Notes: generated by a model not told the origin, from the sequence alone. A stretch of DNA of 64,000 nucleotides from Sulfurisphaera tokodaii str. 7 (GCF_000011205.1 NC_003106.2:1626001-1690000), one strand, 5' to 3'; numbered from the stretch's first letter, positions 37,215 through 46,240 are shown. Program-made: numbers and translations.

Positions 37215-38195
37215 ATGATAAAAATAAGATTAGGAGACAAGGATGAAAAGACAGTACTTAATTACTCAGATCTGGTCTTTATAAAGAGGTTATTAGCTAA
37301 AATGAGAGATCCTAAGACTAAGTTTGATTCTAAGGAGTTTGTTTCTAAGGGAGAGGACTATTTATTTAATTATGTAAATAAAAACGTAGGTAGTGTTGAT
37401 GAGAAAAGAAGAAAATTCCTTAAAGGTCTAATCTTTGGAATAGCTGCTGCAACAGTAGCTGCTATCATTCCGGGAGTCGAAGTCGTAGTTCCTCCTCAAG
37501 TAGCTGCTGTTTCTGGATTTCCTAAATCTCTTCTTGTAGATTCATCTGGAAATCCAATTAAAGCTTCTGAAATACCAGTAAACAGTCCTTATATTGTTCT
37601 CTTTGAATATCCTATGACTGGAGAACCAAACTTTCTATTGAATTTAGGAGATTCGTCTGGTAAACCAGTAGAAGTACCTCCTACAAAAGTCGTAGTCCCA
37701 CAGACCGGAGATACTTATGATTTTCCTGGAGGAGTAGGTCCAAATAAATCAATAGTAGCCTATAGTGCAATATGTCAACATCTTGGTTGTACTCCACCAT
37801 ATATACACTTTTATCCACCGCAATATGTTAGTCCTTCACAATTAACTGCACCAGAACCAGATCAATTAACCGCACAAGCATTATTGGCAGCTAAACAAGC
37901 TAAAGTACCAGCAATAATCCATTGTGACTGTCACGGTTCTACATATGATCCATATCGTGGTGCTGCTGTTTTAACCGGTCCTACACAGAGACCATTACCT
38001 ACAGTTGTATTGGAGTGGGATTCTAGCACAGACTATCTTTATGCTGTAGGATCTATTGGAGTTGCAATTTATCCAGAAGGAGCAAATGGAGTACCGTCAT
38101 CTGATCCAAAAGCTGATCTTGATACTAGTTTTGGCTCTCCAGTTGGTAATAAGACAACTGTTCAAGAAACACAAAATCCTTTTAGTGGAAGTTAA
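37215..38195 (+). CDS. soxL2: Rieske iron-sulfur protein of the bc1-like complex
   Basis: 326 residues. A membrane anchor follows twin arginines (EKRRKFLKGLIFGIAAAT, about residues 63-80), so export by the Tat route is likely. The Rieske motifs are CQHLGC (Cys187, His189, disulfide Cys192) and HCDCHGSTYDP (Cys237, disulfide Cys239, His240). Accepts electrons from quinol in the complex with SoxN. Preceded by its own promoter with the motif at 37161 and followed by a T-rich terminator. Confidence 0.9.
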   Translation: MIKIRLGDKDEKTVLNYSDLVFIKRLLAKMRDPKTKFDSKEFVSKGEDYLFNYVNKNVGSVDEKRRKFLKGLIFGIAAATVAAIIPGVEVVVPPQVAAVSGFPKSLLVDSSGNPIKASEIPVNSPYIVLFEYPMTGEPNFLLNLGDSSGKPVEVPPTKVVVPQTGDTYDFPGGVGPNKSIVAYSAICQHLGCTPPYIHFYPPQYVSPSQLTAPEPDQLTAQALLAAKQAKVPAIIHCDCHGSTYDPYRGAAVLTGPTQRPLPTVVLEWDSSTDYLYAVGSIGVAIYPEGANGVPSSDPKADLDTSFGSPVGNKTTVQETQNPFSGS

Positions 38196-38232
38196 TTTTT
38201 CTTCTTTTTGCTATTTTCTTATTTAATTTTTG
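38196..38232 (+). terminator. T-rich terminator after soxL2
   Basis: Repeated T runs (TTTTTCTTCTTTTTGC, TATTTTCTTATTTAATTTTT) directly after the stop codon of soxL2, typical U-tract archaeal termination. Confidence 0.5.
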
Positions 38233-38268
38233 ATAAATAGTAAAGTATCTCTGTCATTTCTTAAAAAT

Positions 38269-38278
38269 CAGTCCAACG
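38269..38278 (+). promoter_or_regulatory. Respiratory promoter motif CAGTCCAACG upstream of soxN
   Basis: Ends 36 bases before the soxN ATG; the TATA-like TTTTTTAATATTTTT begins eight bases later. Same core as before cbsA and soxL2. Confidence 0.65.
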
Positions 38279-38314
38279 CTTAATCCTTTTTTAATATTTT
38301 TCTAATTTAATCAT

Positions 38315-39799
38315 ATGAGTGATAGAGTCTCAAATTGGTTTAAGGAAAGACTAGGACTAGATGATTTACCATTTTTCAGAACACCAGACTATATGTATAA
38401 GGTTAATTTCTGGCTAGGAGCTCTAGTAGCTTCAGCGTTTATCTACACAGTAATATCGGGTTTAATATTACTTCTCTATTATAATCCAGATCAGGGTTAC
38501 GAGTCTACACTATTTATCATAGATAAAGTTCCTTATGGATCTGTAGTCCTATACAGTCACTTGTATGGAGCTTATGCGATGATAATTTTAGCCTATGTTC
38601 ATATGTTTAGAAATTACTTTGCTGGAGCATACAAAAGACCAAGAGAGTTATTATGGATAATTGGAGTTATTATGTTTGCTTTGACATTAGGCACTTCCTT
38701 CCTTGGATATAGCTTAATAGGTGATGCATTAGCAACTAGTGCTGTAGATGTAGGTTCTGGAATAGTTTCCTCAATTCCAGGGTTATCTGGGTTATTGCCA
38801 GTATTATTCGGAAATTACGATGCTGGTCAATACGGTAGAGTATTAGCGTTACATATAATTTTTGCTGCACTTATTGGAGTGTTATTTGCATTTCACTTCT
38901 TCTTAGCTGAGCATTACGGAATGATGCCTTCAAGAAAAGAAAAACCAAAAGCACCAGCAGTTTACACAAAAGAAGAGTGGATGAAATTTAACCCATGGTG
39001 GCCAAGGAATTTTGTTTACATGATATCATTAGTCTTCCTAACTTGGGGCTTTATACTAGTTATTCCAAATGCGCTATCATATTTAAGTGGATTGCCACAA
39101 CAACTAAACCCATTCTTAAATCCAAAACCAGCTCCTCCACCAAATTCCCCAGCTGCTGCACACATAACAACTTATCCGCCATGGTTCTTCCTATTCCTAT
39201 ATAAGATGGCTGATTTTACTAACAACGTGTTATTGTTCCTACTGTTTAGCTCAATAATACCCCTAGTTTACCTAATAATTGTGCCATTCCTAGATAGAAG
39301 TGCAGAACTACATCCTCTAAAAAGGAAAGTATTCACTGGTATAGGAATACTGATGATTGTGTATTTAATTCAAAATACTATTTGGGGTGATCTAACTCCT
39401 GGTGTACCAATTCCATTTAGTCAACAAGTAATGGCATTCTTACCGCCCGCAGTAATAGTTGCTATAGGAATGTATTTCTTACCATCACCTAAAACAGAAA
39501 CAAATGATTCACCATCATTAACTCAATCTACAAAAATTACTAAAGTAAGCACACAAAACCTACCTAGTTTACCAATAAAAGCTGTAGGAAAAGTGGAGGT
39601 CGCTTCTGAAACTAAGAAGAAATTTGCTGAAATTTTAATATCAATACTCTTCATTATGGCTGTAATATTAGCAGCACAAATATGGACAATACCCTCTACT
39701 GGACCAGCATCTAATCTATTTGGTATCGACTTAGGGCTAATATTTATAATGTTAGGGGAAGCAATATCCTTGTATCATTACGTAGTATATAAGAAATAA
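38315..39799 (+). CDS. soxN: Cytochrome b of the bc1-like quinol-oxidising complex
   Basis: 494 residues, about 11 helices. Haem-binding His pairs are seen in SHLYGAYAMIILAYVHMFRN and in LHIIFAALIGVLFAFHFFLA, spaced about 14 residues, as in all cytochromes b. The Qo-site loop usually PEWY reads PPWFF (TYPPWFFLFLY), so the Glu is not conserved. A charged linker near residues 390-435 precedes the last two helices. With SoxL2 it oxidises caldariellaquinol, passing electrons to CbsA (inference from the described cluster). Confidence 0.9.
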   Translation: MSDRVSNWFKERLGLDDLPFFRTPDYMYKVNFWLGALVASAFIYTVISGLILLLYYNPDQGYESTLFIIDKVPYGSVVLYSHLYGAYAMIILAYVHMFRNYFAGAYKRPRELLWIIGVIMFALTLGTSFLGYSLIGDALATSAVDVGSGIVSSIPGLSGLLPVLFGNYDAGQYGRVLALHIIFAALIGVLFAFHFFLAEHYGMMPSRKEKPKAPAVYTKEEWMKFNPWWPRNFVYMISLVFLTWGFILVIPNALSYLSGLPQQLNPFLNPKPAPPPNSPAAAHITTYPPWFFLFLYKMADFTNNVLLFLLFSSIIPLVYLIIVPFLDRSAELHPLKRKVFTGIGILMIVYLIQNTIWGDLTPGVPIPFSQQVMAFLPPAVIVAIGMYFLPSPKTETNDSPSLTQSTKITKVSTQNLPSLPIKAVGKVEVASETKKKFAEILISILFIMAVILAAQIWTIPSTGPASNLFGIDLGLIFIMLGEAISLYHYVVYKK

Positions 39800-39848
39800 A
39801 ATATTTTTTATCACTTTTTCTCAAAGTTTAAATTGGGGGTGTTTTTGG

Positions 39849-40139
39849 TTGATTAGTGTTGGTTTTTATTATAGGGTTAAGAGGGGTTTTGAGGGTGAGT
39901 TTGAGAGGAAGTTTGGTGAGGTTGTTTCTTTTTTGTCTAGTTTTAAGGGTTTTAGGGGTGCTAGGCTTTATAGGAGTGTTGATGATCCTTCTGAGTATTT
40001 GATTTATAGTGAGTGGGATGATTTGGAGTCTTATAAGAATTTTATTAATAGTACTGCTTATAGGGAGACTGTTGAGTATGGTAAAAGTATTATTGAGGGT
40101 AGACCAACACACAAAGTATTCCAACAAGTAAACACATAA
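39849..40139 (+). CDS. odsN: OdsN-type small protein, antibiotic-biosynthesis-monooxygenase-like fold, extreme wobble bias
   Basis: 96 residues, a ferredoxin-like ABM-type fold (VGFYYRVKRGFEGEFERKF, LIYSEWDDLESYKNF). Last gene of the described cbsA-cbsB-soxL2-soxN-odsN cluster; its function is not known to me. Start TTG at 39849, supported by a Shine-Dalgarno-like GGGGGTG at 39835-39841. Striking composition: among the first 84 codons 83 end in G or T (only Lys79 AAA does not), then codons 85-96 all end in A or C. Over 240 bases there are 75 G and 11 C. The neighbours are not like this. Alternative: a haem-degrading or small redox-stress enzyme. Confidence 0.8.
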   Translation: MISVGFYYRVKRGFEGEFERKFGEVVSFLSSFKGFRGARLYRSVDDPSEYLIYSEWDDLESYKNFINSTAYRETVEYGKSIIEGRPTHKVFQQVNT

Positions 40140-40170
40140 AAAATTAAAGATATTATTTTTTTATTTTAAC
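40140..40170 (+). terminator. T-rich tract after odsN
   Basis: ATATTATTTTTTTATTTTAAC follows the stop codon of odsN; compatible with the end of the soxN-odsN transcript. Confidence 0.4.
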
Positions 40171-40188
40171 TCCAAAAAGTTTTTAAGT

Positions 40189-40206
40189 ATATAGTTTAAA
40201 CTATAT
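40189..40206. promoter_or_regulatory. Perfect 18-bp palindrome at promoter of 40217
   Basis: ATATAGTTTAAACTATAT, ending 11 bases before the ATG and covering the expected TATA-box position. It could be an operator for a dimeric repressor that blocks TBP, or simply a symmetric TATA region. Confidence 0.45.
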
Positions 40207-40216
40207 TTGATGATAT

Positions 40217-40660
40217 ATGAAAATTACAATAGGTGAGATAATTGCTATATTATTAATTTTAGCAGGATTATCTTTAGGGTTTTTATCAGCTACCCCAACG
40301 ACTTCTACGCATCTGTCATTAATTTCGCCATCTTCGGTTTCTAAATACTTAGGAAACTCCTGGACAATTAACTATGAATATGTTGGTAGTGGTTACTATT
40401 CTAAGATACCTCAATTGCAAGTTTATAAGAATGCTGAATTAGTATATGAAAACCTAACTGACAGTTCAGGTGATCAGCTAATAATAATATACGCTTATCC
40501 ATATCATGGTACCAGTGCTCTTTACGTTCACGGATATACAGTCTTGTTTACAACAAATAAAGGAAACGGATATTTAATGATTAGTTATATAGGAAATTCA
40601 ACGTCAGTAAGTGTAACACAGATAGAGGCATTAGCTAACTATATCTTTAACGTTGAATAA
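40217..40660 (+). CDS. Secreted or membrane-anchored protein, 147 aa
   Basis: The N-terminus MKITIGEIIAILLILAGLSLG is a signal anchor. The remainder is beta-rich with three N-glycosylation-like sequons. No Cys. Family unknown. Its position 77 bases after odsN suggests, at most, a loose link with the respiratory cluster. Confidence 0.6.
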   Translation: MKITIGEIIAILLILAGLSLGFLSATPTTSTHLSLISPSSVSKYLGNSWTINYEYVGSGYYSKIPQLQVYKNAELVYENLTDSSGDQLIIIYAYPYHGTSALYVHGYTVLFTTNKGNGYLMISYIGNSTSVSVTQIEALANYIFNVE

Positions 40661-40689
40661 TTTTTAAGCTTTGAAAAGAAAGATTTTTT

Positions 40690-41757
40690 ATGGTAAATTA
40701 TTTTCCTTACCTCTTAAATTATCTTAACTCATCTGAATTTTTCTCAGTAGATCAAATTATACCAGAGCTTAGACCATTATACTCATTTATCTTAGCATAT
40801 AAATTTTCTTGTCAAGGAAATCTTCAACAAGCATCATTTTTGCTTCAAAGTGCTAGAGATTCCCCATTTATTAATCCTTATTCGTTAAAACAGCATCAGC
40901 TAAATAATCCGCTATGTTATGATAAGCTTTTCTTAGCTGTAAACTCATTCTATCTTCCTAATGATCCTTGGAGAAATGCCTTATCAGCGATAATACTTGA
41001 AACTAAAGGATATATTACCCCTAATTCTAGTTTTGTGACGGAAGGGATTTCAAACGCTTTGCAATTGATTAATAAGGCAATGTCTCTTTCCCCTCATGTA
41101 ATTTATAAGCTTTATAAAGCATTTATCTCTAGAGATTTCGATAATAAGCACTTACAGCTTGTTAAGGATTACTTTAAAGAAGTGGAACCTCATTTCCTAA
41201 ATTACTATCAACCTCTCTTTGATTTATCTTTTTACCACCTTTCTTTTCTAAAGTATTCCGATTACTCTCCACTAGTTGCTATGGTAACAAATTTCATTTC
41301 TTTTGGTGAAATTGACTTATTATCAGAAGGAATAAAAAAGATATCTTCTCATCTTACCCTAACACCACTAGCGTTTACAGATCTATATTTTGCCTCTAGG
41401 GATATGGGTATTTTAGCTAACGAAGTAATTTCTTCTTCAAGTTTTAATTTAGAACAAGTGGATCATGTTAGAGATCTAAGCTTAGGGGCTTTATCTCATG
41501 CTATGAAAGAATTAGAGAAACATGGAAGAGAAAGGTACGCTATCTCCATAAAGGTAATGATTAATAGAATAGCTGGTAAAAAGACAGATGAATTTTTAAA
41601 ATACTTTAATTTAATGAAAGAAATACAAGATGTTGCATATAAGGACTACGTTTATTTCCTTTATCAAGGTGCAAGTAGTAAGGTCAAAGAAGAGTTATGT
41701 AATTTACCAGAATTAAAAGAATCTTGCAAAAATCTTAAACAAGGACAGATTTTATAA
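40690..41757 (+). CDS. Uncharacterised helical cytoplasmic protein, 355 aa
   Basis: Starts MVNYFPYLLNYLNSSEFF. Leu/Ser/Tyr-rich helical sequence with repeat-like units (LQQASFLLQSARD, INKAMSLSPHVIYKLYKAF), reminiscent of tetratricopeptide-type helical hairpins, but I find no clear TPR consensus. No membrane helix. It starts 29 bases after the preceding gene and may be co-transcribed. Function unknown. Confidence 0.6.
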   Translation: MVNYFPYLLNYLNSSEFFSVDQIIPELRPLYSFILAYKFSCQGNLQQASFLLQSARDSPFINPYSLKQHQLNNPLCYDKLFLAVNSFYLPNDPWRNALSAIILETKGYITPNSSFVTEGISNALQLINKAMSLSPHVIYKLYKAFISRDFDNKHLQLVKDYFKEVEPHFLNYYQPLFDLSFYHLSFLKYSDYSPLVAMVTNFISFGEIDLLSEGIKKISSHLTLTPLAFTDLYFASRDMGILANEVISSSSFNLEQVDHVRDLSLGALSHAMKELEKHGRERYAISIKVMINRIAGKKTDEFLKYFNLMKEIQDVAYKDYVYFLYQGASSKVKEELCNLPELKESCKNLKQGQIL

Positions 41758-41819
41758 TTATAAATTCTAAAAACCTATAAGAGAAAATTTATTAGTTACC
41801 GAACTAAGTAAGCATTGCA

Positions 41820-43226
41820 ATGAATATCAAGCTTGTACTTTTAGTACTTACATTAGGAACACTAATGGCTGCAGTTGATACTACAATAGTTCTTTTAGCC
41901 TTACCTACTATAACTGTAGATCTAAATACAGACTTACTTACATCAATCTGGGTATTATTAGCTTACCTCTTGGTTTTAGCAATACTAACTACTCAGACTG
42001 GTAGGCTAGGTGATATTATAGGAAGAAGTAAAATCTACAACCTAGGCTTTGTATTATTTACCCTAGCATCTGCATTAGCTGGTGCTTCAGCAAATATTTA
42101 CGAATTAATTGCGTTTAGAGTTATTCAGGCTATTGGGGGTGCAATGTTAACTGCTAATAGTAATGCCATAATTGCCGATATTTTCCCTCCTCAAGAAAGA
42201 GGAAGAGCATATGGGATAACTTCATTAGGATGGAATATTGGAGCTCTGCTTGGAATAGTGTTAGGAGGAATTTTAACTACATTCTTTGGATGGAGGTTCA
42301 TATTCTACATTAATGTTCCTATCGGAATAATAGCTGTAATAATAGGTTTAAGAAATATTAAAGATATAAATAAAGTTAAATCATCCTTAGATATAACTGG
42401 AGCTTTAATTCTCGGAATCTCATTAACTTTAATATCACTTTCAGTTATGTTCATGGCTGCTAACGGTATGAGTATGCAATATCTTCTTGAGTTACTTGTT
42501 GGTCTCCTACTAGTGCCACTGTTTATTTATAATGAGATAAAGGTTAAAATGCCTATGATAAACATCTCAGTATTTAAAATAAGATTGTTATCCTTCTCTC
42601 TCATTTCAAGCTTTCTCCAGGGTGTTGGTGCATTAGCCTTAACATTCTTATTAATAATGTATTTACAAGGTGTCAGAGGTTTATCACCGTTAGATTCCTC
42701 TCTTCTGTTAACACCTAGTTATATTATAGCTAGTGTGCTAGCTCCAATAATGGGTAGAAGGGCTGATAAAGGCTCACCTGGTTTGGTTGCTGGGATAGGG
42801 TTGATATTCATATTTATCTCCCTACTCCTTTACTATTTCCTATTAACACCAACAACACCACTGTATGACATTTTATGGATTTCAGCAATAACTGGTATTG
42901 GTTCAGCAATGTTTTGGCCATCAAATGCAGCAGCAATTATGTATTATGCACCTAAGGAATACTATGGTTCTGTTTCTGGTATTTCTAGGACTTTAGGAAG
43001 CATAGGGACAGTCTTAAGTTATGTTATGAGCATTTCAATAGCTACTTTAGTTATTCCTAGATATGTTGCATTTGAAATCTTATTAGGTACAAACGCATTA
43101 GATCCGAAAACTGGTGCAGATTTTGTTCAAGGCTTACACTTTGCTTTTCTAGTTTCTGCTGTAATAATTATTTTTGCGTCAATATTCTCAATAGCTAGTG
43201 GAATAAAAAGAAAATTAAGTTCTTAG
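41820..43226 (+). CDS. DHA2-family MFS drug exporter (EmrB/QacA type)
   Basis: 468 residues with about 14 helices. N-terminal LMAAVDTTIVLLALPTI is the DHA2 motif D1 in helix 1, and TGRLGDIIGRSK is the loop A motif; GALLGIVLGGILTTFFGWRF fits motif C/helix 5. Proton-driven multidrug efflux in the family; substrate unknown here. A proton-relay Asp is in helix 1. A leaderless-type start follows a TATA-like sequence. Confidence 0.88.
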   Translation: MNIKLVLLVLTLGTLMAAVDTTIVLLALPTITVDLNTDLLTSIWVLLAYLLVLAILTTQTGRLGDIIGRSKIYNLGFVLFTLASALAGASANIYELIAFRVIQAIGGAMLTANSNAIIADIFPPQERGRAYGITSLGWNIGALLGIVLGGILTTFFGWRFIFYINVPIGIIAVIIGLRNIKDINKVKSSLDITGALILGISLTLISLSVMFMAANGMSMQYLLELLVGLLLVPLFIYNEIKVKMPMINISVFKIRLLSFSLISSFLQGVGALALTFLLIMYLQGVRGLSPLDSSLLLTPSYIIASVLAPIMGRRADKGSPGLVAGIGLIFIFISLLLYYFLLTPTTPLYDILWISAITGIGSAMFWPSNAAAIMYYAPKEYYGSVSGISRTLGSIGTVLSYVMSISIATLVIPRYVAFEILLGTNALDPKTGADFVQGLHFAFLVSAVIIIFASIFSIASGIKRKLSS

Positions 43227-43235
43227 AATTTTATT

Positions 43236-44621
43236 TCAGATATTCAATCTTTTGAAGATAATATATCCCCCCACAACTGGTAATATTATCCATAATATCT
43301 GGCTAATTACTGAAACACCTAAGTTAACTCCCTTAGGGAAGTGAAGATATAACATGTAATATGAGATTAATGAGCTAGCGGATGAAGGGTTAATGTAGTA
43401 GCTTAGTACATTATTTAATGACGGATATAAAAGACTAATAACGGATATCGCTATATCTACAATAAAATATAGTGCTATTGAGATTCCTAAACCAGCAGTT
43501 GGAGATGTAAGAGAGTAGAATAAGTAGCTAATAGAATACCACACCACTACAATCGTAAAAGTATAGATAAACATGTAATAAGCAATAAAAGATGGTATAA
43601 AGTGTAATAATGAATACGACGTTATTGAAATTGCTAAGCTAAACAGTAAGCTTGCTACTAACGTAGATATGACACCAGAAAAGTATCTTGTAAAATAGAG
43701 CTGTCCTCTTGTTATTGGCCTAGAAAGTATAAAGTCTAATCCTCTATCCTTCAACTTTCCAAACATTACGTATGCAACGTAAATAAAGATTATAATAAAT
43801 GCAAACGAGAATAATCCCACAGCTCCTAGCATAGGGGTTACTATCTCGAATTCTATCTCTGGTTCTAAAGGCATACCTGTTCCACTTAACGAGACATTAG
43901 GAACACCAACATAAATATAAAATGTATTTGAAGGTATCTGAATTACACTATCTTTTATTCCGTTAATAGATAAGTTGATTGTTTTAATCACAGAATTATT
44001 AAGATTTCTAAATTCTACAGAAAAATTCCCTATGCCGGCGAATATAAAATGTGCTGAATTGCTATTATAGCCAGCTATAACAAAGAATACCAAAAAGAAA
44101 GGTTGATAAGCGTATGTAATGCTCGAGTAATCTACTAGTTTACTTATATTTGCAAAAATTATAGTATTAATAAAAGGGTTTTCAATTTGGTTACCAGTTT
44201 GCGCACTAAATCCGAAAGAATTAAATCCTGCAGAAATATGAGTAGTATTTACATGTAATATTACCTTTTCTTCTCCATTATAATTAGCTGTGATTGACGA
44301 TGGGAAAGTAGAAGTGTCTACTACAATATATCCGGATGAGTTAGTTACATAGGTATTATTATCTATCTTTATAGTTACTCCCGATAATGGATTACCATTA
44401 TTATCAAAGGCAAATCCTAGAATATGATATACTCCACTAGCTTTATTTTGACTAACGGTAACTATTACGTTATAATTGTATAGTTCTGCAGGATATATAT
44501 TGAGAGAATGATATGCCTCGTAAATTATTCCTACTCCACCAACAACAAAGAGTATTAAGAAAATTAATATAGAAAGTCTTAAAAATGTTCTTCTAAAATC
44601 ATAAAGTAGCGGATTTACCAT
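43236..44621 (-). CDS. ABC-2 type exporter permease with extracellular domain
   Basis: 461 residues. One N-terminal helix, then a large external region (about residues 50-260) rich in Asn-linked sequons with an Ig-like beta segment (GFAFDNNGNPLSGVTIKIDNN), and six C-terminal helices (GLDFILSRPITRGQLYFTRYF is the cytoplasmic loop typical of ABC-2 proteins). It is divergent from, and a probable partner of, the ATPase at 44740. Substrate unknown. Confidence 0.7.
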   Translation of the reverse strand: MVNPLLYDFRRTFLRLSILIFLILFVVGGVGIIYEAYHSLNIYPAELYNYNVIVTVSQNKASGVYHILGFAFDNNGNPLSGVTIKIDNNTYVTNSSGYIVVDTSTFPSSITANYNGEEKVILHVNTTHISAGFNSFGFSAQTGNQIENPFINTIIFANISKLVDYSSITYAYQPFFLVFFVIAGYNSNSAHFIFAGIGNFSVEFRNLNNSVIKTINLSINGIKDSVIQIPSNTFYIYVGVPNVSLSGTGMPLEPEIEFEIVTPMLGAVGLFSFAFIIIFIYVAYVMFGKLKDRGLDFILSRPITRGQLYFTRYFSGVISTLVASLLFSLAISITSYSLLHFIPSFIAYYMFIYTFTIVVVWYSISYLFYSLTSPTAGLGISIALYFIVDIAISVISLLYPSLNNVLSYYINPSSASSLISYYMLYLHFPKGVNLGVSVISQILWIILPVVGGYIIFKRLNI

Positions 44622-44710
44622 ATATTTTACATGTTATTATTAGATTTTAAGTTTAATGCTTATATTGAAGAATTTCAGTGACTCAATGCCATGTTCACTT
44701 TCTAAAAACT

Positions 44711-44720
44711 TTTTATATTT
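44711..44720 (+). promoter_or_regulatory. TATA-like box of the ABC ATPase gene
   Basis: TTTTATATTT centred about 25 bases before the ATG at 44740. The spacing supports the 44740 start and a leaderless mRNA. Confidence 0.5.
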
Positions 44721-44739
44721 AGAGGTAATATGTAACTTA

Positions 44740-45651
44740 ATGATTAGAATAGTAAATCTCTATAAAAAGTTTGGTGATTTCTTAGCTCTTAAAGGAGTTT
44801 CCTTTGATGTAAATAATGGAGAAGTTGTGGGCTTTGTTGGACTAAATGGAGCTGGTAAAACGACTACAATAAAAATTTCAGCTGGTGTAAATTTTCCTAC
44901 ATCTGGTGATGTGGAGATTGATGGATATAGTATTACTAAAGATAAAAGGAAAGCAAGTAGAAACGTAGGTTGGGTTCCAGAACTACCTAATTTTGAGCCG
45001 GATGTAAAAGCTTTGGATTACTTTGTCTATTTAGCTGGCTATTACGGTATTTCCTCTCAAGAAGCTAAAAACCTGGGCAAAAAGCTTTTAGAAGAGGTAG
45101 GTCTCTCAGAATGGATGAACGTAAAGATTGGTAAGTTTTCTCAAGGAATGAAGAAGAGGTTTGCCTTAGCTGTTTCATTAGCTGGTAATCCTAATAACTT
45201 TCTATTTGATGAAGTTTTAAATGGCTTAGATCCTGCAGGGATGCAATTCTTTAAAGATTTAGTAATAAAGATGAAAAATGAAGGGAGAGCTATACTTTTC
45301 TCTTCTCATATTTTATCTGAGGTTGAAAACATAGCAGATAGAGTAGTGTTTATTCATAAAGGTAAGATAATTGGAATTAAAAAGATGGAAGACTTAAGGA
45401 AAATGGTTTCAACAAACATTGTAAAAGCAGTGGTAAACAATTACAACGAAGCACTAAAGGTTGCTGAAAAATATGGTAAACCGGCTATAGTGAATGGACA
45501 AATAATTATATCTGATTTTAAGGGCGATATCTCTGAACTATCGAGCGAACTAAAACCTTATGGTTTAATAGAAATTGGTTATGAAAGACAAAATCTTGAA
45601 AGTGTTTTCTTCCAATTAATTTCTGAGAGTGAAAAAAGTGAAAGCCGTTGA
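44740..45651 (+). CDS. ABC transporter ATPase, export type
   Basis: 303 residues from the ATG at 44740 (MIRIVNLYKKFGDFLALKGV); an in-frame ATG at 44656 adds an unnatural 28-residue leader. Walker A is GLNGAGKTT, the signature is FSQGMKKRFALAVSL, and Walker B reads NNFLFDEVLNGLDP. These are intact, unlike those in the 11765 and 12541 ATPases. ABC-2 type ATPase working with the permease at 43236 (divergent) or with the membrane gene that overlaps its end. Confidence 0.88.
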   Translation: MIRIVNLYKKFGDFLALKGVSFDVNNGEVVGFVGLNGAGKTTTIKISAGVNFPTSGDVEIDGYSITKDKRKASRNVGWVPELPNFEPDVKALDYFVYLAGYYGISSQEAKNLGKKLLEEVGLSEWMNVKIGKFSQGMKKRFALAVSLAGNPNNFLFDEVLNGLDPAGMQFFKDLVIKMKNEGRAILFSSHILSEVENIADRVVFIHKGKIIGIKKMEDLRKMVSTNIVKAVVNNYNEALKVAEKYGKPAIVNGQIIISDFKGDISELSSELKPYGLIEIGYERQNLESVFFQLISESEKSESR

Positions 45652-46240
45652 TGCAATTAATGAACTTTTTGCCAATTATCGGCTCATCATCCTTACTTTA
45701 ATTATAGCGATAATTGGTGCTATAGTAGTGGGTATTATTTCTTTACTTTTAGGACTAGGTGTATCTATTTCCTCAATCTTTGGAATCTCTTCCCCATATG
45801 GAGTAGTTGTAAAACTAATACTTTCTATCATAGTAAGCATATTCTACATGTTTGCTTTAGCAATTTCAATTTACTCATACAAGAGATATTGGGATATCTC
45901 TAGAGCTTTTTCCAGTATAGGTATATTTTTCTCTGACGCAATAATAGCTGGAATAGCATTAGGTCTTGTAAACTTTATCTTCTCTTACATTCCAGTAGTG
46001 GGAATATTGATATCGGCATTAGTATTTACTGGTCTTGCGTTAAGTTTCTCCATTTCCGAAAGAGGTAAAAAAATTGTTGACTCGATGAACGAAGGTTTTT
46101 CAGCAATATCTAGCTTAATAAGAATAGATGCTGTCTCTCTTCTTATCTTATATATAGCGGCAATACTGTCATTTATTCCTATTTTAAATATATTCACAAT
46201 ACCTTATGTTGCAGTATTATCGTCTCTTTTAACTAAGTAA
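45629..46240 (+). CDS. Membrane protein, 203 aa, overlapping the ABC ATPase gene
   Basis: About five hydrophobic helices, Ile/Leu/Ser-rich (LIIAIIGAIVVGIISLLLGL). Start is GTG at 45629 or 45638; the first overlaps the ATPase stop by 23 bases. It could be the permease partner of the upstream ATPase, since no other membrane gene follows. Family not recognised. Confidence 0.6.
   Translation: MKKVKAVDAINELFANYRLIILTLIIAIIGAIVVGIISLLLGLGVSISSIFGISSPYGVVVKLILSIIVSIFYMFALAISIYSYKRYWDISRAFSSIGIFFSDAIIAGIALGLVNFIFSYIPVVGILISALVFTGLALSFSISERGKKIVDSMNEGFSAISSLIRIDAVSLLILYIAAILSFIPILNIFTIPYVAVLSSLLTK

Noticed and set aside
39828-40127. 99-codon antisense frame over odsN
   Set aside because: It is open because the sense strand lacks the bases needed for stops; the product is low-complexity Thr/Pro/Lys/Ile and has no start signal. 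A by-product of the wobble bias.
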